A DNA stretch of 51,523 bases from Candidatus Paraburkholderia calva (GTDB lineage: Bacteria > Pseudomonadota > Gammaproteobacteria > Burkholderiales > Burkholderiaceae). The stretch lies in assembly GCA_001184395.1 (NCBI GenBank), contig LFLF01000009.1, positions 1 through 51,523 on the forward strand. The letters are read 5' to 3'. This document shows, piece by piece, positions 40,429 to 50,782 of the stretch; within the stretch, counting starts at the first letter, position 1, and every line of letters begins with the position of its first letter. A program made the translations under genes and the position numbers. Below the pieces are notes generated by a model, which had not been told where the DNA came from, did no database searches, and was given only the letters and a program-made list of their open reading frames with translations.

Positions 40429-42776
40429 TGAATCAGCAAGCCGAAGCCTTTCTCGCCGAAGCACAATCGCTCGCGAACGACGTCGACGACTTCAAGCAGG
40501 TCCACGTTTCGCGTCCGCATGAATCGGCGCATCTGCATGTGAGCGGGCGCGCGAGCTATACCGACGACATTCCGATCGTCGCGGGCACGCTGCACGCCGC
40601 GCTCGGCACCAGCCCGAAAGCGCATGCCAAGATTTCTCGATGAATTTCGACGCCGTGCGCGCGACGCCCGGCGTCGTCGCCGTATTCACCGCCGAGGACA
40701 TTCCCGGCGTTAACGATTGCGGCCCGATCATCCACGACGATCCGGTGCTGGCGCAGGACATCGTGCAGTTCGTCGGCCAGCCGATGTTCATCGTCGTCGC
40801 GACATCGCACGATATCGCGCGGCTTGCTGCGCGCCGCGCGACCGTCGAGTTCGAAGACCTCGTGCCGGTGCTCACGCCGGCGGATGCGCGCCGTGCCGAA
40901 TCGTAAGTTCTCAATCCGCTGAAGCTCTCGCGCGGCGATGCCGAAAGCCGCATGTCGAAGGCCGCGCATCACTAACACTAACGCGGCGCGATCAAATTGG
41001 GCGGGCAGGAGCAGTTTTATCTCGAAGGTTAGATCGCTTACGCCGTGCCGAAGGACGACGACGGCATGCACGTCTATTGCTCGACGCAGCATCCGACCGA
41101 AATGCAGCATCTCGTCGCGCATGTGCTCAACGTGCATTCGCACAACGTGCTGGTCGAATGCCGCCGCATGGGCGGCGGCTTCGGCGGCAAGGAATCGCAG
41201 GGGCATTTTCGCGTGCTGCGCGGCGCTTGCCGCATGGAAGCTGCTGTGTCCGGTCAAACTGCGACCGGACCGCGACGACGACATGATGATCACCGGCAAG
41301 CGCCACCACTTCATTTACGACTTCGAAGTCGGCTACGACGACGGCAAAATCGACGGCGTATCCGTCGACATGACCTCGCGTTGCGGCTTCTCGGCGGACC
41401 TGTCGGGTCCTGTGATGACTCGCGTCGTCTGCCACTTTCGACAACGCGTACTGGCTCGCGAACGTGAAGATCGAAAGCTATTGCGGCAAGACCAACACGC
41501 AGTCAAACACCGCGTTTCGCGGCTTCGGCGGGCCGCAGGGCGCGTTCGCGATCGAATACATCATGGACACGTGGCGCGTTCGGTCGGACGCGATTCGCTC
41601 GACGTGCGCCGCGCCAATCTCTACGGCAAGACGGAGAACAACCAGACGCCGTACGGCCAGACAGTCGAAGACAACGTCATTCATGAACTGATCGCGGAAC
41701 TCAAAGAGACGAGCGAATACCGCAAACGTCGCGCGGCCATCGACGAGTTCAACGTGGACAACGAAGTGCTGAAGAAGGGCCTTGCGCTGACGCCAGTCAA
41801 GTTCGGCATCGCGTTCAACGTGACGCACTTCAATCAGGCGGGCGCGCTGGTCCACATCTATACCGATGGTTCGATGCTCCGTGAATCACGGCGGCACCGA
41901 AATGGGCTAGGGCCTGAACACGAAGGTCGCGCATGAACTCGGCGTGAATTTCGAGCACGTGCGCGTGACGGCGACCGATACCAGAAAGGTCGCGAACACG
42001 TCGGCGACGGTGGCATCGACCGGCACCGATCTGAACGGCAAGGCCGCGCAGGATGCCGCGCGCCAGTTGCGCGAACGGCTCGCGAAGTTCACGGCGGAGA
42101 AATTCGGCGGCAGCACGGTGACGCCGGATCAGATGCGCTTCGCGAATGACCGCGTGATCGTCGGCACCGATGTGATTCCGTTCGGCGAAGTTGTGCAGAA
42201 AGCGTACCTCGCGCGTGCAATTGTGGTCCGACGGTTTCTACGCGACGCCCAAGCTCTACTGGGATAAGGCGACGATGCAGGGCCGCCCGTTTTTCTATTA
42301 CTCGTACGGCGCGGCGTGCTCGGAAGTCGTGATCGACACGCTGACCGGCGAAATGCGCGTGCTGCGCGCGGATGTGCTGCATAACGTGGGCGCGTCGCTG
42401 AATCCGGCGCTGGAGATCGGTCAGGTCGAAGGCGCGTTCGTGCAGGGCATGGGATGGCTCACGACGGAAGAGCTGTGGTGGAACGACAAGGGCAAGCTGA
42501 TGACGCACGCGTCGTCCACCTACAAGATTCCGACCATCAACGACATGCCGGCGGATTTCCGCGTGAATCTGTCCAAAAATCGCAACATGGAGGACAGCAT
42601 CCATCGCTCGAAGGCCGTGCGCGCCGCCGCTGCTTTTGCCGTTCTCGGTGTTCTTCTCGATCCGCGATGCCGTTTCCGCAGTCGGCGATCACAAGGTCAA
42701 TCCGCCGCTGAACGCGCCCGCCACGGCGGCGGAAATCCTGAAGTCGGTGAATGCGGTGAGGGGCGCGCGCTCATGA
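40429..42776 (+). pseudogene. xdhB: Xanthine dehydrogenase molybdopterin-binding subunit XdhB, heavily decayed
   Basis: MNQQAEAFLAEAQSLAND leads into HVSGRASYTDDIPIVAGTLH and, through many frames, GGQEQFYLEG, HVLNVHSHNVLVECRRMGGGFGGKESQ, NTAFRGFGGPQGAFAIEYIMD, YATPKLYWDKATMQGRPFFYY and ADVLHNVGASLNPALEIGQVEGAFVQGMGW, all XdhB/molybdopterin-domain motifs. Stops include TAA 40904, 40973 and 40979 and TAG 41030. Frameshifts occur near 40640, 41205, 41430, 41580, 41875, 42215 and 42625. The enzyme oxidises hypoxanthine and xanthine to urate. The TGA at 42774-42776 overlaps the start of the xdhC remnant. Confidence 0.9.
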
Positions 42777-43278
42777 TGCACGTCGTCCTGTTCGGCGCGG
42801 GTCACGTCGGCCACGCTCTCGTGAAAGTGCTCGGCACGCTGCCGTGCGTCATGCAATGGGTCGATGCGCCCGACGAATTGTTCCCCGACAAGTCCCGGCG
42901 AACGTGCAGATCGAAGCCACCGATCTGCCCGACGTGATCGTGGATCAGGCGCCGGCGGGCGCGTACTTCATCGTGACGACGCACGATCACTCGCTTGATT
43001 TTTCGCTCGCGCAGCGCATCATGCGGCGCGACGACTTCGCGTACTTCGGGCTGATCGGCTCGAAGACCAAACGCGTGAAGTTCGAGCGGCGGCTGATCGA
43101 GCACGGCGTCGCGGCGGACCGTCTGCCAGAGATCACATGTCCGATCGGCGTGGAAGGCATCGTCGACAAGGCGCCGTGGTCGATCGCGCTGGCGGTGACG
43201 GCGCAACTGCGGCGCGTGCGGGAGATGACGGCGTGGCTAGGCACGCCGTCGGTGAAGTGGCTTCGGGCGGCGGCGTGA
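42774..43278 (+). pseudogene. xdhC: XdhC molybdenum-cofactor insertion factor, N-terminal half missing and frameshifted
   Basis: The piece MMHVVLFGAGHVGHALVKVLGTLP is the Rossmann domain that normally begins about 160 residues into XdhC; the preceding XdhC_CoxI domain is absent. After a frameshift near 42890 the sequence continues PANVQIEATDLPDVIVDQAPAGAYFIVTTHDHSLDF and FGLIGSKTKRVKFERRL to the TGA. XdhC loads sulfurated molybdenum cofactor onto xanthine dehydrogenase, so its loss follows that of its client. Because the xdhB stop overlaps this frame, the missing half may have been deleted at that junction. Confidence 0.82.
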
Positions 43279-43282
43279 GCGC

Positions 43283-44160
43283 TTACTGCTGCACGTTCAG
43301 AAACGGCACCGGCGCGCCCGCACCGAGATAAGTCGGCAGCACCCCGTTCCACCTGTTGATCGCCTGCAAGCGCAGATACTGCTCGCCGCCGTTCGTCTTC
43401 ACGGCCTGCGCCTGAATCGCGATCGATTCCGCTTTGCCGCGGGCCTTTTCGATCTACTGCTCGGCTTCGAACTTCAAGCGCGCTAGTTCGCGTTCCGCCT
43501 GTTCAGTGCGCTGGTTCGCGGTGACTTTCGCTTCAATGGCTGCTTCGAATGCCTGACTGAACTTGAAGTTCGTCATGTTGATGTCCTAAATCAACAGTCC
43601 GTAGCCCTGCAGCTTCGTGCACAATCCCGCGAGAATGCCTTCCGATACTTGCTGACGCTTCGTCACGAGTTCTTCCGCCGTATAGCGCGCAACCACCGAT
43701 TTGAACACTTCGAACATGGCGGGCTGGACATAGCTCGCTTCGTATTCGAGCGTCGGCGAGTTGCGATACAGCGCGATTACGCGCGCCGGGTCCACACGGT
43801 AGTTCATCGTCAGATCGGTATGCACGGATTGCAGATCGCGCGCCGCCGCCTGCGGGCCCGTGATGCGGGCCACGTCGAGCCCGACGAACACCTCGTGTAC
43901 CTTCGCCATCGGCGATACGAGATGCGGGCTTTCGGGAAGCGTATTGGCTTCGACGTGTCCCCACGTCGTGACCACACCGATCTTCGACGGCGCGACTTGC
44001 GTAAAGCACGCGGAGAGCGCTGCGATTGCCGCGATGGCGAGGCCCACGCCGGCGACTGTCGGTACATGCCCGCGGGCCTGGGATTGCGTGTCGAGTAGAA
44101 GAAGACGACCGCCGCCATGGCGATCAGCGCAGGCAGCACGATGAGAACGATCGGGCCCAT
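43283..44160 (-). pseudogene. SPFH/prohibitin-like membrane protein, frameshift and two amber stops
   Basis: The N-terminus is MGPIVLIVLPALIAMAAVVFFYSTRNP. After a frameshift near 44055, a second membrane segment and the SPFH domain follow (SKIGVVTTWGHVEANTLPES, DLTMNYRVDPARVIALYRNSP, ARYTAEELVTKRQQVSE). TAG codons at 43588-43586 (GYGLLI-x-DINMTNFKF) and 43456-43454 (KFEAEQ-x-IEKARGKAE) replace what should be Gln, and the reading then runs to NVQQ and a TAA. Proteins of this family scaffold membranes or modulate proteases. A coiled region between the two stops is typical of the family. Confidence 0.83.
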
Positions 44161-44337
44161 TTTGATGTCCTTTTCGATTGAGGGCTGAAGCCGTTCTGGC
44201 CCTTCCGGAACGCGCGAATAAGCATTGTGCAGCGCAAACGCAACGGAATGTTGGAAGTGTGGGTGTGGAAAAACGAAGGGTATGGATGCTGGTGCACGCA
44301 GCGGTTCGAAGCGTGGCGCGCCTCGGGAGTAATTCGA
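44161..44337. other. Short intergenic region, no gene seen
   Basis: The stretch lies upstream of the SPFH gene and downstream of the AraC remnant. It should contain the SPFH promoter, but no convincing -35/-10 pair or hairpin is visible. Confidence 0.4.
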
Positions 44338-44867
44338 TCAGCTCAGCCCGTTCGTCGCGCGAAAGCGCCCCGGCGCGACGCTATATAACTCTTTGAAGCG
44401 CTTGGAAAATGCCGCTTCCGACTGGTAACCGACATTTGCCGCGCCATTCGCGATGCTCTTCTTCGTGCGGGTGAGCATGGTGCTCGCGAGTTGCATGCGT
44501 ACGTGACCGAGCAGCGCGCGAGGCGAGCTGTCCGAATGCGCGGAGAACGCGCGCATATACGCGTGGCGCGCGCGCACCGCGGCCGGCTTTGCGTCCTTAG
44601 CCGATGTCGTGACGGCGAGTACATGCGCGTCGCCGCGCGGCAGGACGAAGATATCGCCCGCCCTGAGCGTGAGCGCGGGCTGTCCTTTGCGCTGCACGAC
44701 GCACGAGCCCTCGAGCACGACGTGGAAGACCGCCTTGCCGGCGGGCGCGGGCGTGTGATCCAGTTCCAGCGGTCCGCGAAACAGGCAGCGCAGATCGAGC
44801 GCACCGGCAAGGTTCGCGAGTTGGATCAGGCGGTCGAGGGCATCAAATGCGCGCGATCGGTAGTGGA
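44338..44867 (-). pseudogene. AraC-family regulator with internal deletion
   Basis: An N-terminal cupin-like sensor (DALDRLIQLANLAGALDLRCLFRGPLELDH, VVLEGSCVVQRKGQPALTLRAGDIFVLPRGDAHVL) is joined directly to the last part of the helix-turn-helix domain (RHAYMRAFSAHSDSSPRALLGHVRMQL, NVGYQSEAAFSKRFKELYSVAPGRF). About 130 residues that normally link the two are missing, including the first recognition helices. No start codon fits upstream of DALDRL; the codon there is TTT. The piece is open and follows the LysR gene by about 30 bases, but it is unlikely to bind DNA. Confidence 0.7.
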
Positions 44868-44876
44868 TTCGACCGG

Positions 44877-45782
44877 CTATTCGGTGACGATATTGACGTT
44901 GTCGGCGTCGCGCTCGTCGCTCGCCGGCATGCCCTTCTTGCGCGTGAGCGTGTTCGACACGCTCGACATCAGTTCGCGCAGCCACGCGATGTCGGTCGGC
45001 TGGTCGGGCTGCGGCAGCGAAAGCTGATAGCACTTGATGCGCGGAAACGGCACTGGCGAATCTATCACCGCGAGCGGCAGCATCGACGCGTAATGCTGGG
45101 CGAAGCGGCGCGGTGCGGTGAAGATCAGATCGGACTGCATTAGCACCTGCGGCACCAGCCCGAAGTAGGGAATCGTCGTGACAATGCGCCGCTGGATGCC
45201 CGCGCGAGCCAGCCCCACATCGATTAGATGACGCTTGCCGCCGCTGTACGGCGTCGGCGTGCATCAGGCAGACGAAAAGATCCTGCCGCTCGAAGCGCGG
45301 TTCCGGTTTGGTCCAGTTGGCGACCATCAGATCGATCTCGCCGCCATCGAGCGCGTTTTCGTGGTCGCGCATCGGATTGAGCGATTCGATCTCCAGACGC
45401 GCGTTCGGCGCGGTGTCACGGAAAGCGGCGACCAGCGTCGGCATGAAGAAATCGTTCAGATAATCGGGGCGGCGATGCGGAAGGTCCGGCGGGAACTCGC
45501 GGCGTCGAAATCGCCGTGCGGCGTCGCGACGAACTCGGCTTCCCGCAGCGCGCGTTGCGCGGGCGCGAGCAGGGATTCGCCGTATTCGGTGGGCATCATC
45601 TCCTGCTTACCATGTACCAGGATCGGGTCGCTGAGGCTCTCGCGCAGGCGTCGCAGCGCGGTGTTGATCGCCGGCTGCGTCTGGTTCAGCCGCTGCGCGG
45701 TCTGCGTCACGCTGCGCTCGAGCAGCAGCGTGCGCAGCACACGGATGAGCCAGATATCGAGTGAGTTGGCGGGGTCGGTCAT
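44877..45782 (-). pseudogene. LysR-family regulator, two frameshifts
   Basis: MTDPANSLDIWLIRVLRTLL begins a LysR HTH (RSVTQTAQRLNQTQPAINTALRRLRESL). After a frameshift near 45465 the effector domain continues PTLVAAFRDTAPNARLEIESLNPMRDHENALDGGEIDLMVANW. After another near 45240 comes GLARAGIQRRIVTTIPYFGLVPQVLMQSDLIFTAP, ending at a TAG. The layout and length of about 300 residues are normal for LysR-type regulators. The original target was perhaps the isomerase gene upstream. The N-terminal piece shares an open frame with that isomerase remnant. Confidence 0.83.
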
Positions 45783-45959
45783 ATCGGTCGAGCGGTTGAA
45801 AACGGGCGGCCGCGACCTTCGCCGCACACGCGCCTGCTCTCCAGCTTCCCACGCGCATGCGGACGGGCCGTACGCATGCGCGTCGCCCGCCAACAAAAAG
45901 TCACACACCTGCCCCGAGGTTAAACGCTTTCCGCTTTTTGACGCCATAGCGCATGCCCT

Positions 45960-46672
45960 ATGCACGGCATCACCGGCATGCTGGTACTCGTTTTCGCACG
46001 CCCCGCGCGCGTCTCGTCCGGTGAAATCGGCGTCGCGCGGGGCCATCGGCATACTGATGCGCTTGACCTCGGCGGCGTCCAGCCAGTTCGGCGAGCGTGC
46101 CACGTACAGCACCATCGGCAAGGTGTCCTCGCCCCAGAAAATCTGCTCGTTGACGACGAAAGTCGGCACGCCGAACACGCCTATCGACACGGCGCGCTCG
46201 TTGTTGTCGCGCAGGCGCGTCTTGATGCCCTCGTCCTCGATGCGCTGCACCGCATCCGGCAGGCCGACGCGCTCGCACAGCGCGGCGAAACCTTCCGGCG
46301 AGGAGCAGTCGCGCCCTTCGCGCCAGATGTAGCCGAAGATCTCGCGCATGACATGGATGTCGCCCTCGGCAAGCACGGCCAGCCGCAACGCCTTTTGTTA
46401 GGGTCGAACGGATGCACCGGCGGCATTTTGAACGGAATGCCGAGTTGCTCGGCGCGGAACAGCGCATGCCGGTACGTGAAGATACGCTTCGACGGAATCG
46501 TGGTGGCGTGCGGCTGGCCCCAGCGGTCGAGCAGCTTCATCAACTGGACGGGTCTTAGCGCGAACGGCATGTCCGGCCATTTGTCGTGCTGCTCGAGCAG
46601 CAAGTACGAGAACGGCGAGATAAAATCGAAAAAGAAATACGGCTGACCGAGGGCGGCCGAGTGGGCGTTCAT
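45960..46672 (-). pseudogene. 2-hydroxychromene-2-carboxylate isomerase family (DsbA-like), frameshifted and fused
   Basis: MNAHSAALGQPYFFFDFISPFSYLLLEQ begins a DsbA/HCCA-isomerase fold with the SPFSY-type active-site serine loop, then KMPPVHPFDPNK. A frameshift near 46395 leads to ALRLAVLAEGDIHVMREIFGYIW, VGLPDAVQRIEDEG and GVFGVPTFVVNEQIFWGED. After VARSPNWLDAAEVKRI the natural end (near 46040) has no stop, and the frame runs on without interruption into the LysR gene below. The family handles glutathione adducts of aromatic catabolism in related bacteria. The end coordinate given is the point where family similarity has clearly ended. Confidence 0.8.
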
Positions 46673-46820
46673 GTTCGTTTCTCCCTTCCTTGAGCCGCGC
46701 AGCGGGCGCTTGGGCCTCATCGTGTGCTTGCCTATGGTTCGTTGCCTGGGCCGGACGTTCGTGCGCGTCCGTTCGCATGCGTCGTTCTATCGATATTACG
46801 TGTTGCGCCGCTTGTGTGCT

Positions 46821-48302
46821 TCAGGTGCTGCCCTGTGGATGTTCTGCAGGCGGTTCGGCGTGCGTTCCGCCGTAACCGGTGTCGTCGTGCGCAGTGTGCC
46901 CGGCATCCGTGGTGTGCGTCGTGGCAGGCGCCTGCGCGAGCCGCTGCCGCACGAAGCCGATATGCTCCAACACATAGAACTGATCGGCGAAGACGAGCGG
47001 CATTTTCATGCGATTCACCGACGTTTCAATGACGTCGATGCGCTCCAGCAACGCGTCGCGCTGCGACGTGTCCGGCCCGCTGATCGCTTCGCGTTCGATC
47101 GCGATCAACACGCCGTACCAGCGATAGATGCGCGATTTCACGCCCCACCGGTACAGGCCCGACATGAGCCGCAGGCCGGGAGGAATTAGCACGACGATCA
47201 GCGGCACTAGCACGACTAGCATGCGATCCGCGAGACTCGCGACCCAGAACGGCAGCGTGCGATAAAGAAAGCTCTTGCCCGACTTGTAATAGCGCTCGGC
47301 GTTTGTCGCTGATGCGAAATTCATGCGCGAGCGGCGCGGGAAACTCGTTGGTGCGCTGGAGCAGGTTGGCACGGCTGTGCATCTCGCGCGCGGCTTCGAT
47401 CAGTAGATCCGACAACGCCGGATGCAGGCTGTCGCGCGCGACGAGTTCGGCCGTCGGCGTGACCGTATGCGGCGGCAGATTGCTCGCAAAGTCGAACGTG
47501 CCCATCGGGAAGTCGATGGTCGTGAGGAAGGGGACGCGGCGCGCGTAGGCGTCGGCCTGCGCGAAATCCATGAACCGCACGTCCGGCGAGCGCAACAGCT
47601 TGGCCATGGTCGGCGGCTGGGCGGAGTCGCCGGTCAGGAACACGGCGTCGGTCTTGCCGGATTCGAGCGCGTCGGCGGCCTGATCGCCGGCGAGCGGCAG
47701 CAGATCGGTGTCGCCGGCTCGATACCGTTCGCCTTCAGCAGTTGAGGCGACAAGACGCGCGTGCCGCTGCCTTCCGCGCCGATCGCGAGCCGCTTGCCCT
47801 TCAGTTCCGACAGCCGCGTCACCAGCGGACCGCGATAAAACACCGCGAGCGGCACGTACGACACACTGCCGAGCGATTCCGGATGTTCGTGCGTGGTGCC
47901 GGGCTGGGTCATGCCGCCCTGCACGAAGCCGACATCGACGTCGGAATGCGGATCTTCCAGACGCGTGAGGTTGTCGAGCGAGCCTTGCGTCTCCAACACA
48001 TTGAGTGTGACGCGGTTGCACGCGAGGATTGCCTTGTACTTCTGCGTGCTGTTCCAGAAGAAGCTGCCCTTGGGGCCGGCCGCAATGGTGAGCATGCTCG
48101 GCGGCACGGGCTGGATGAGCCGCACGGCCAGCCACAGCGCGACGATGCAAATGAGCAAGATCGGGCCGAAGGTCAGCGCGAGATCGCGCCAGGAGATCGC
48201 GACGAAGCGGGCGAAGATGCGCGGCTGAGGGCGCCGCCGCCAGCTTTGTTCCGGCTCGTCCGACGGACGCGGTTCCGGTTCGTTTCCTGAGGGCTGGGTC
48301 AT
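46821..48302 (-). pseudogene. TAXI-family TRAP transporter solute-binding protein with C-terminal membrane segment, frameshifted
   Basis: MTQPSGNEPEPRPSDEPEQS is followed by a membrane helix (LALTFGPILLICIVALWLAV) and the TAXI domain: MLTIAAGPKGSFFWNSTQKYKAILA, GSLDNLTRLEDPHSDVDVGFVQGG, LKGKRLAIGAEGSGTRVLS. A frameshift near 47710 leads to DLLPLAGDQAADALESGKTDAVFLTGD and HPALSDLLIEAAREMHS. A further one near 47310 leads to a membrane part (YRTLPFWVASLADRMLVVLVPLIVVLIP) and a Pro/His-rich end. The gene is the binding subunit for a dicarboxylate-type solute, stranded without transporter genes here. Two frameshifts disable it. Confidence 0.82.
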
Positions 48303-48904
48303 CTCGGTTGTGATCGTGAAGCTTTGAGACCGCGAGCTTACCCGAACGCGGTGGGCTGCCGATGTCCGGCACGGTGGGCGCAGTGTCGGCTCGCCGCGAT
48401 GGCGTCGCGTGCCATGCTGTCGATGGTACATGACTTCGCGCAGGCTTCGGCTCGCAAGAAAACCGCGCTCGCAGCGAGTGTGACAGCCATGTGTGCGTCG
48501 ATCCATGTTGTTGCGCGCATGCGGAGCTATCGATGCCGAATGTTAAAAGTTTTGCGCTAATGGCCGCGCTGGGCTAAATTGACGTTCACCGCCCTATGAC
48601 AGGCACGCATCACCGGAACATCAGGCGTCGCGCCAGCACCGCGTCAGCAACAATTCCGCGCCTGCAGCAGAATATGAGACATAGAAACTAGCCGACGGGC
48701 GCCGCGCCCGGCCAAATCGGCCGATGTTTGTTCATTCGCCAGCCTCTGCAGTACCGCATCGCAGCAACGGCCGCCCTGGGCGGTCCGTTAGCCGCCGCTG
48801 TATGCAGTCCGTTTTGAAGTGCACAAGGAAAGTAAAAACCGAAAGTGCAAAGCGAGCGAAGTAGCAACTGTGCGAAGTCAACAAACGTATCAAAAGAAGA
48901 AGTC
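48303..48904. other. Noncoding 600-base stretch upstream of the BON protein
   Basis: No frame of recognisable family occurs. The region is mixed in composition, with a purine-rich segment at 48829-48900 just before the BON gene. A 60-codon minus-strand frame (48338-48520) has a start but no family or ribosome-site support. It probably contains divergent promoters and decayed sequence. Confidence 0.45.
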
Positions 48905-49273
48905 ATGAAAGCAGTCGATCTGTTGAAGGCGCTGGGCTTGGCGTTGTGCGTGACGGTGGCATCGAGTGCGTATGCTCAGTCGAGCGACGCGGCCGCCACC
49001 GATTCCACGGTTGCACCGACCAAGGCGCAGAAATCCACGACTAAGACGGCCGATCGCAAGCTCGGTTACGACGTCCGCCGCGCGCTGTCGAAGGCGCAGG
49101 GCTTCGACGTGTCCAATGTCTTCGTGCGCTCGCGCAGCGGTGCGGTGACGCTCACGGGCACGGTGCCGGAAGGCGGCCAGATTGCTCAGGTGTGTGAAAT
49201 TGCCAAGGGCGTGCCAGGCGTGAAGTCGGTGAGCAACAAGATCACCCTCGGCACGCAAGGCGGCGGCCAGTAA
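48905..49273 (+). CDS. Exported BON-domain protein
   Basis: A 122-residue protein with a signal peptide MKAVDLLKALGLALCVTVAS, cleaved probably after AYA, a Ser/Thr/Lys-rich segment and one BON domain (YDVRRALSKAQGFDVSNVFVRSRSGAVTLTGTVP; VPGVKSVSNKITLG). BON proteins act in the periplasm or at the outer membrane, often in envelope stress. The ATG has a purine-rich GAAGAAG site before it. No lesion is found. It stands alone, followed after about 20 bases by a hydrolase remnant. Confidence 0.85.
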   Translation: MKAVDLLKALGLALCVTVASSAYAQSSDAAATDSTVAPTKAQKSTTKTADRKLGYDVRRALSKAQGFDVSNVFVRSRSGAVTLTGTVPEGGQIAQVCEIAKGVPGVKSVSNKITLGTQGGGQ

Positions 49274-49294
49274 GTCGGACGCGACGTCCGGCGC

Positions 49295-49771
49295 GAGCCG
49301 GGCCCGGGCAATCCGAACATGACGGCGAGCGTCAACGCGATCCGTGTGAACGCCAATCTGCGCGGCAAGCCGGCAATCATCGTGCAGGGCCGTTCGGATG
49401 CGCTGGTGCCGATCAATCATGCGTCGCGTCCGTATCTCGGCGCGAATCGCGTGGCGGAGGGGAACAAGAGCCCGTTGTCGCTCTACGAGATCATGAACAG
49501 TTAGCACTTCGACGCGTTTTTGAGCGTGGCGGGCTTCGACACGCGTTTCATCCCGGTTCACTACTACAACATTCAGGTGCTCAATCTGATGTGGGTGCAT
49601 CTGAAGAACAATGCGCCCTTGCCGCCGTCGCAGGTAGTGCGCACGGTCGCGCGCGGCGGCACGCCGGGTTCGGCGCCCGCGCTGACGACGGCGAATCTGC
49701 CGGCGATATCGCAGCGTCTCGGCTCGGATGCGATTCAGGTGAATGGTAGCGTAGTGAACGTGCCGAAGTGA
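49295..49771 (+). pseudogene. D-(-)-3-hydroxybutyrate oligomer hydrolase, C-terminal remnant
   Basis: GNPNMTASVNAIRVNANLRGKPAIIVQGRSDALVPINHASRPYLGANR and, after a TAG at 49502-49504 (MNS-x-HFDAFLSV, Gln expected), AGFDTRFIPVHYYNIQVLNLMWVHLKNN match the end of the 3HB-oligomer hydrolase family (PF10605). The full enzyme has about 700 residues; here about 155 remain and no upstream part is visible. The BON gene abuts its 5' side, so the rest was deleted. The enzyme splits PHB oligomers to monomers in PHB mobilisation. Confidence 0.82.
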
Positions 49772-49781
49772 CGGCGCGGCG

Positions 49782-50558
49782 TTATTTGACCGTCGGCTGA
49801 GCGGATACGGAGGCCGACACTGGCATTTTCGCCGGTGGCGCGCTCGCGGCGGCCGCTTGCGCTTTCTTGCGCGTCTCGGTGGCGGCATCCGATGCCTGGA
49901 TCGCCGTCGCGGCGGCCAGGTTCGTCACGACGATCGGCGTTGGCTTCAGTTCCGGCGAACTCACGACGAGCGACGGCGCGAGCGGCTTGCTCTTCACCTC
50001 GTCGGCCGCCACAGGTGGGCTGCGCGGCACGGTGTTCAGGTAGTGGCCCATCAAACCGAAGAAGCGGTCGTAGAACTTGCCCGCCGGCACTGTCTCACTC
50101 GATACCTTGACCATCGCGTCGTTGTTCGAACGGATCGGCAGCGACAGCGAGCCGAACACGCTCAGGCCCACGCTCGCCGAGGTGTTACTCTTTTTGAGCG
50201 CGTAGCCGTCTTGCACGGCGTTCACATAGGCGATGCTGGTGTTCGTTGCGTTCTCGCCCGGCATGCAGACCACGTGGAACGACACGACTACGTGCGAATC
50301 GGCGGTCGGCTGGAAATTCTTGGTGGCATCGACGGTATCCGGCTGGCCCATCGTCGTCAGGAAGCCTTGCGATAACAGCGCTCGGCGCGCCGCTTCGCAG
50401 GTTTCGTTGACGGTGGCGTCGAAGTTGTGCGCGAATGGGTTCGCGCCTGAATTGAACAGTTCCTGCTGATAGCTCGGCGCGGTCGAGGCGCGGCCTCCGC
50501 AGGCGGCGAGGGCCGCGAGCGCGAGTGAAGAGAAAGCGAGACGCAACGAATTGGGCAT
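49782..50558 (-). CDS. DUF2242-family lipoprotein
   Basis: The intact protein of 258 residues starts MPNSLRLAFSSLALAALAAC, a type II signal with a lipobox LAAC that would be lipid-modified at Cys20. The DUF2242 domain (ANPFAHNFDATVNETCEAARRALLSQGF, FFGLMGHYLNTVP) follows, with an Ala/Pro-rich end. Its function is unknown; it should be anchored at the outer or inner membrane. It converges with the hydrolase remnant, which ends 10 bases away, with no terminator between. Confidence 0.85.
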   Translation of the reverse strand: MPNSLRLAFSSLALAALAACGGRASTAPSYQQELFNSGANPFAHNFDATVNETCEAARRALLSQGFLTTMGQPDTVDATKNFQPTADSHVVVSFHVVCMPGENATNTSIAYVNAVQDGYALKKSNTSASVGLSVFGSLSLPIRSNNDAMVKVSSETVPAGKFYDRFFGLMGHYLNTVPRSPPVAADEVKSKPLAPSLVVSSPELKPTPIVVTNLAAATAIQASDAATETRKKAQAAAASAPPAKMPVSASVSAQPTVK

Positions 50559-50712
50559 AGGCGCAGCAAAAAAACGAGATGTGAGATGCGGCAAACGCAA
50601 ATTGTCGTGCTTGTAGTGCCGTCGGACCTGCCGAGGAAAAAGGAGGTTCCGGAAAACATCGTCGAATCCGTGCCTTACAGGGTGATGAAAACGTGGCGGA
50701 TCAACATGCGAC

Positions 50713-50736
50713 AAGCCCGGCGCGCGGGCCGGGCTT
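50713..50736. terminator. GC hairpin between two genes (weak)
   Basis: AAGCCCGG (50713-50720) pairs with CCGGGCTT (50729-50736) around an eight-base loop. There is no U tract on either side. It lies 47 bases past the DUF4148 stop on the minus strand and may end that transcript. Confidence 0.35.
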
Positions 50737-50782
50737 CGATTCTGGCGGCGTCAGCGTTGCCCTCGCGACTACTTTCCGATGC

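Noticed and set aside
48338-48520. 60-codon minus-strand frame upstream of the BON gene
   Set aside because: No ribosome site, no family, Ala/Arg-rich as expected for chance frames.
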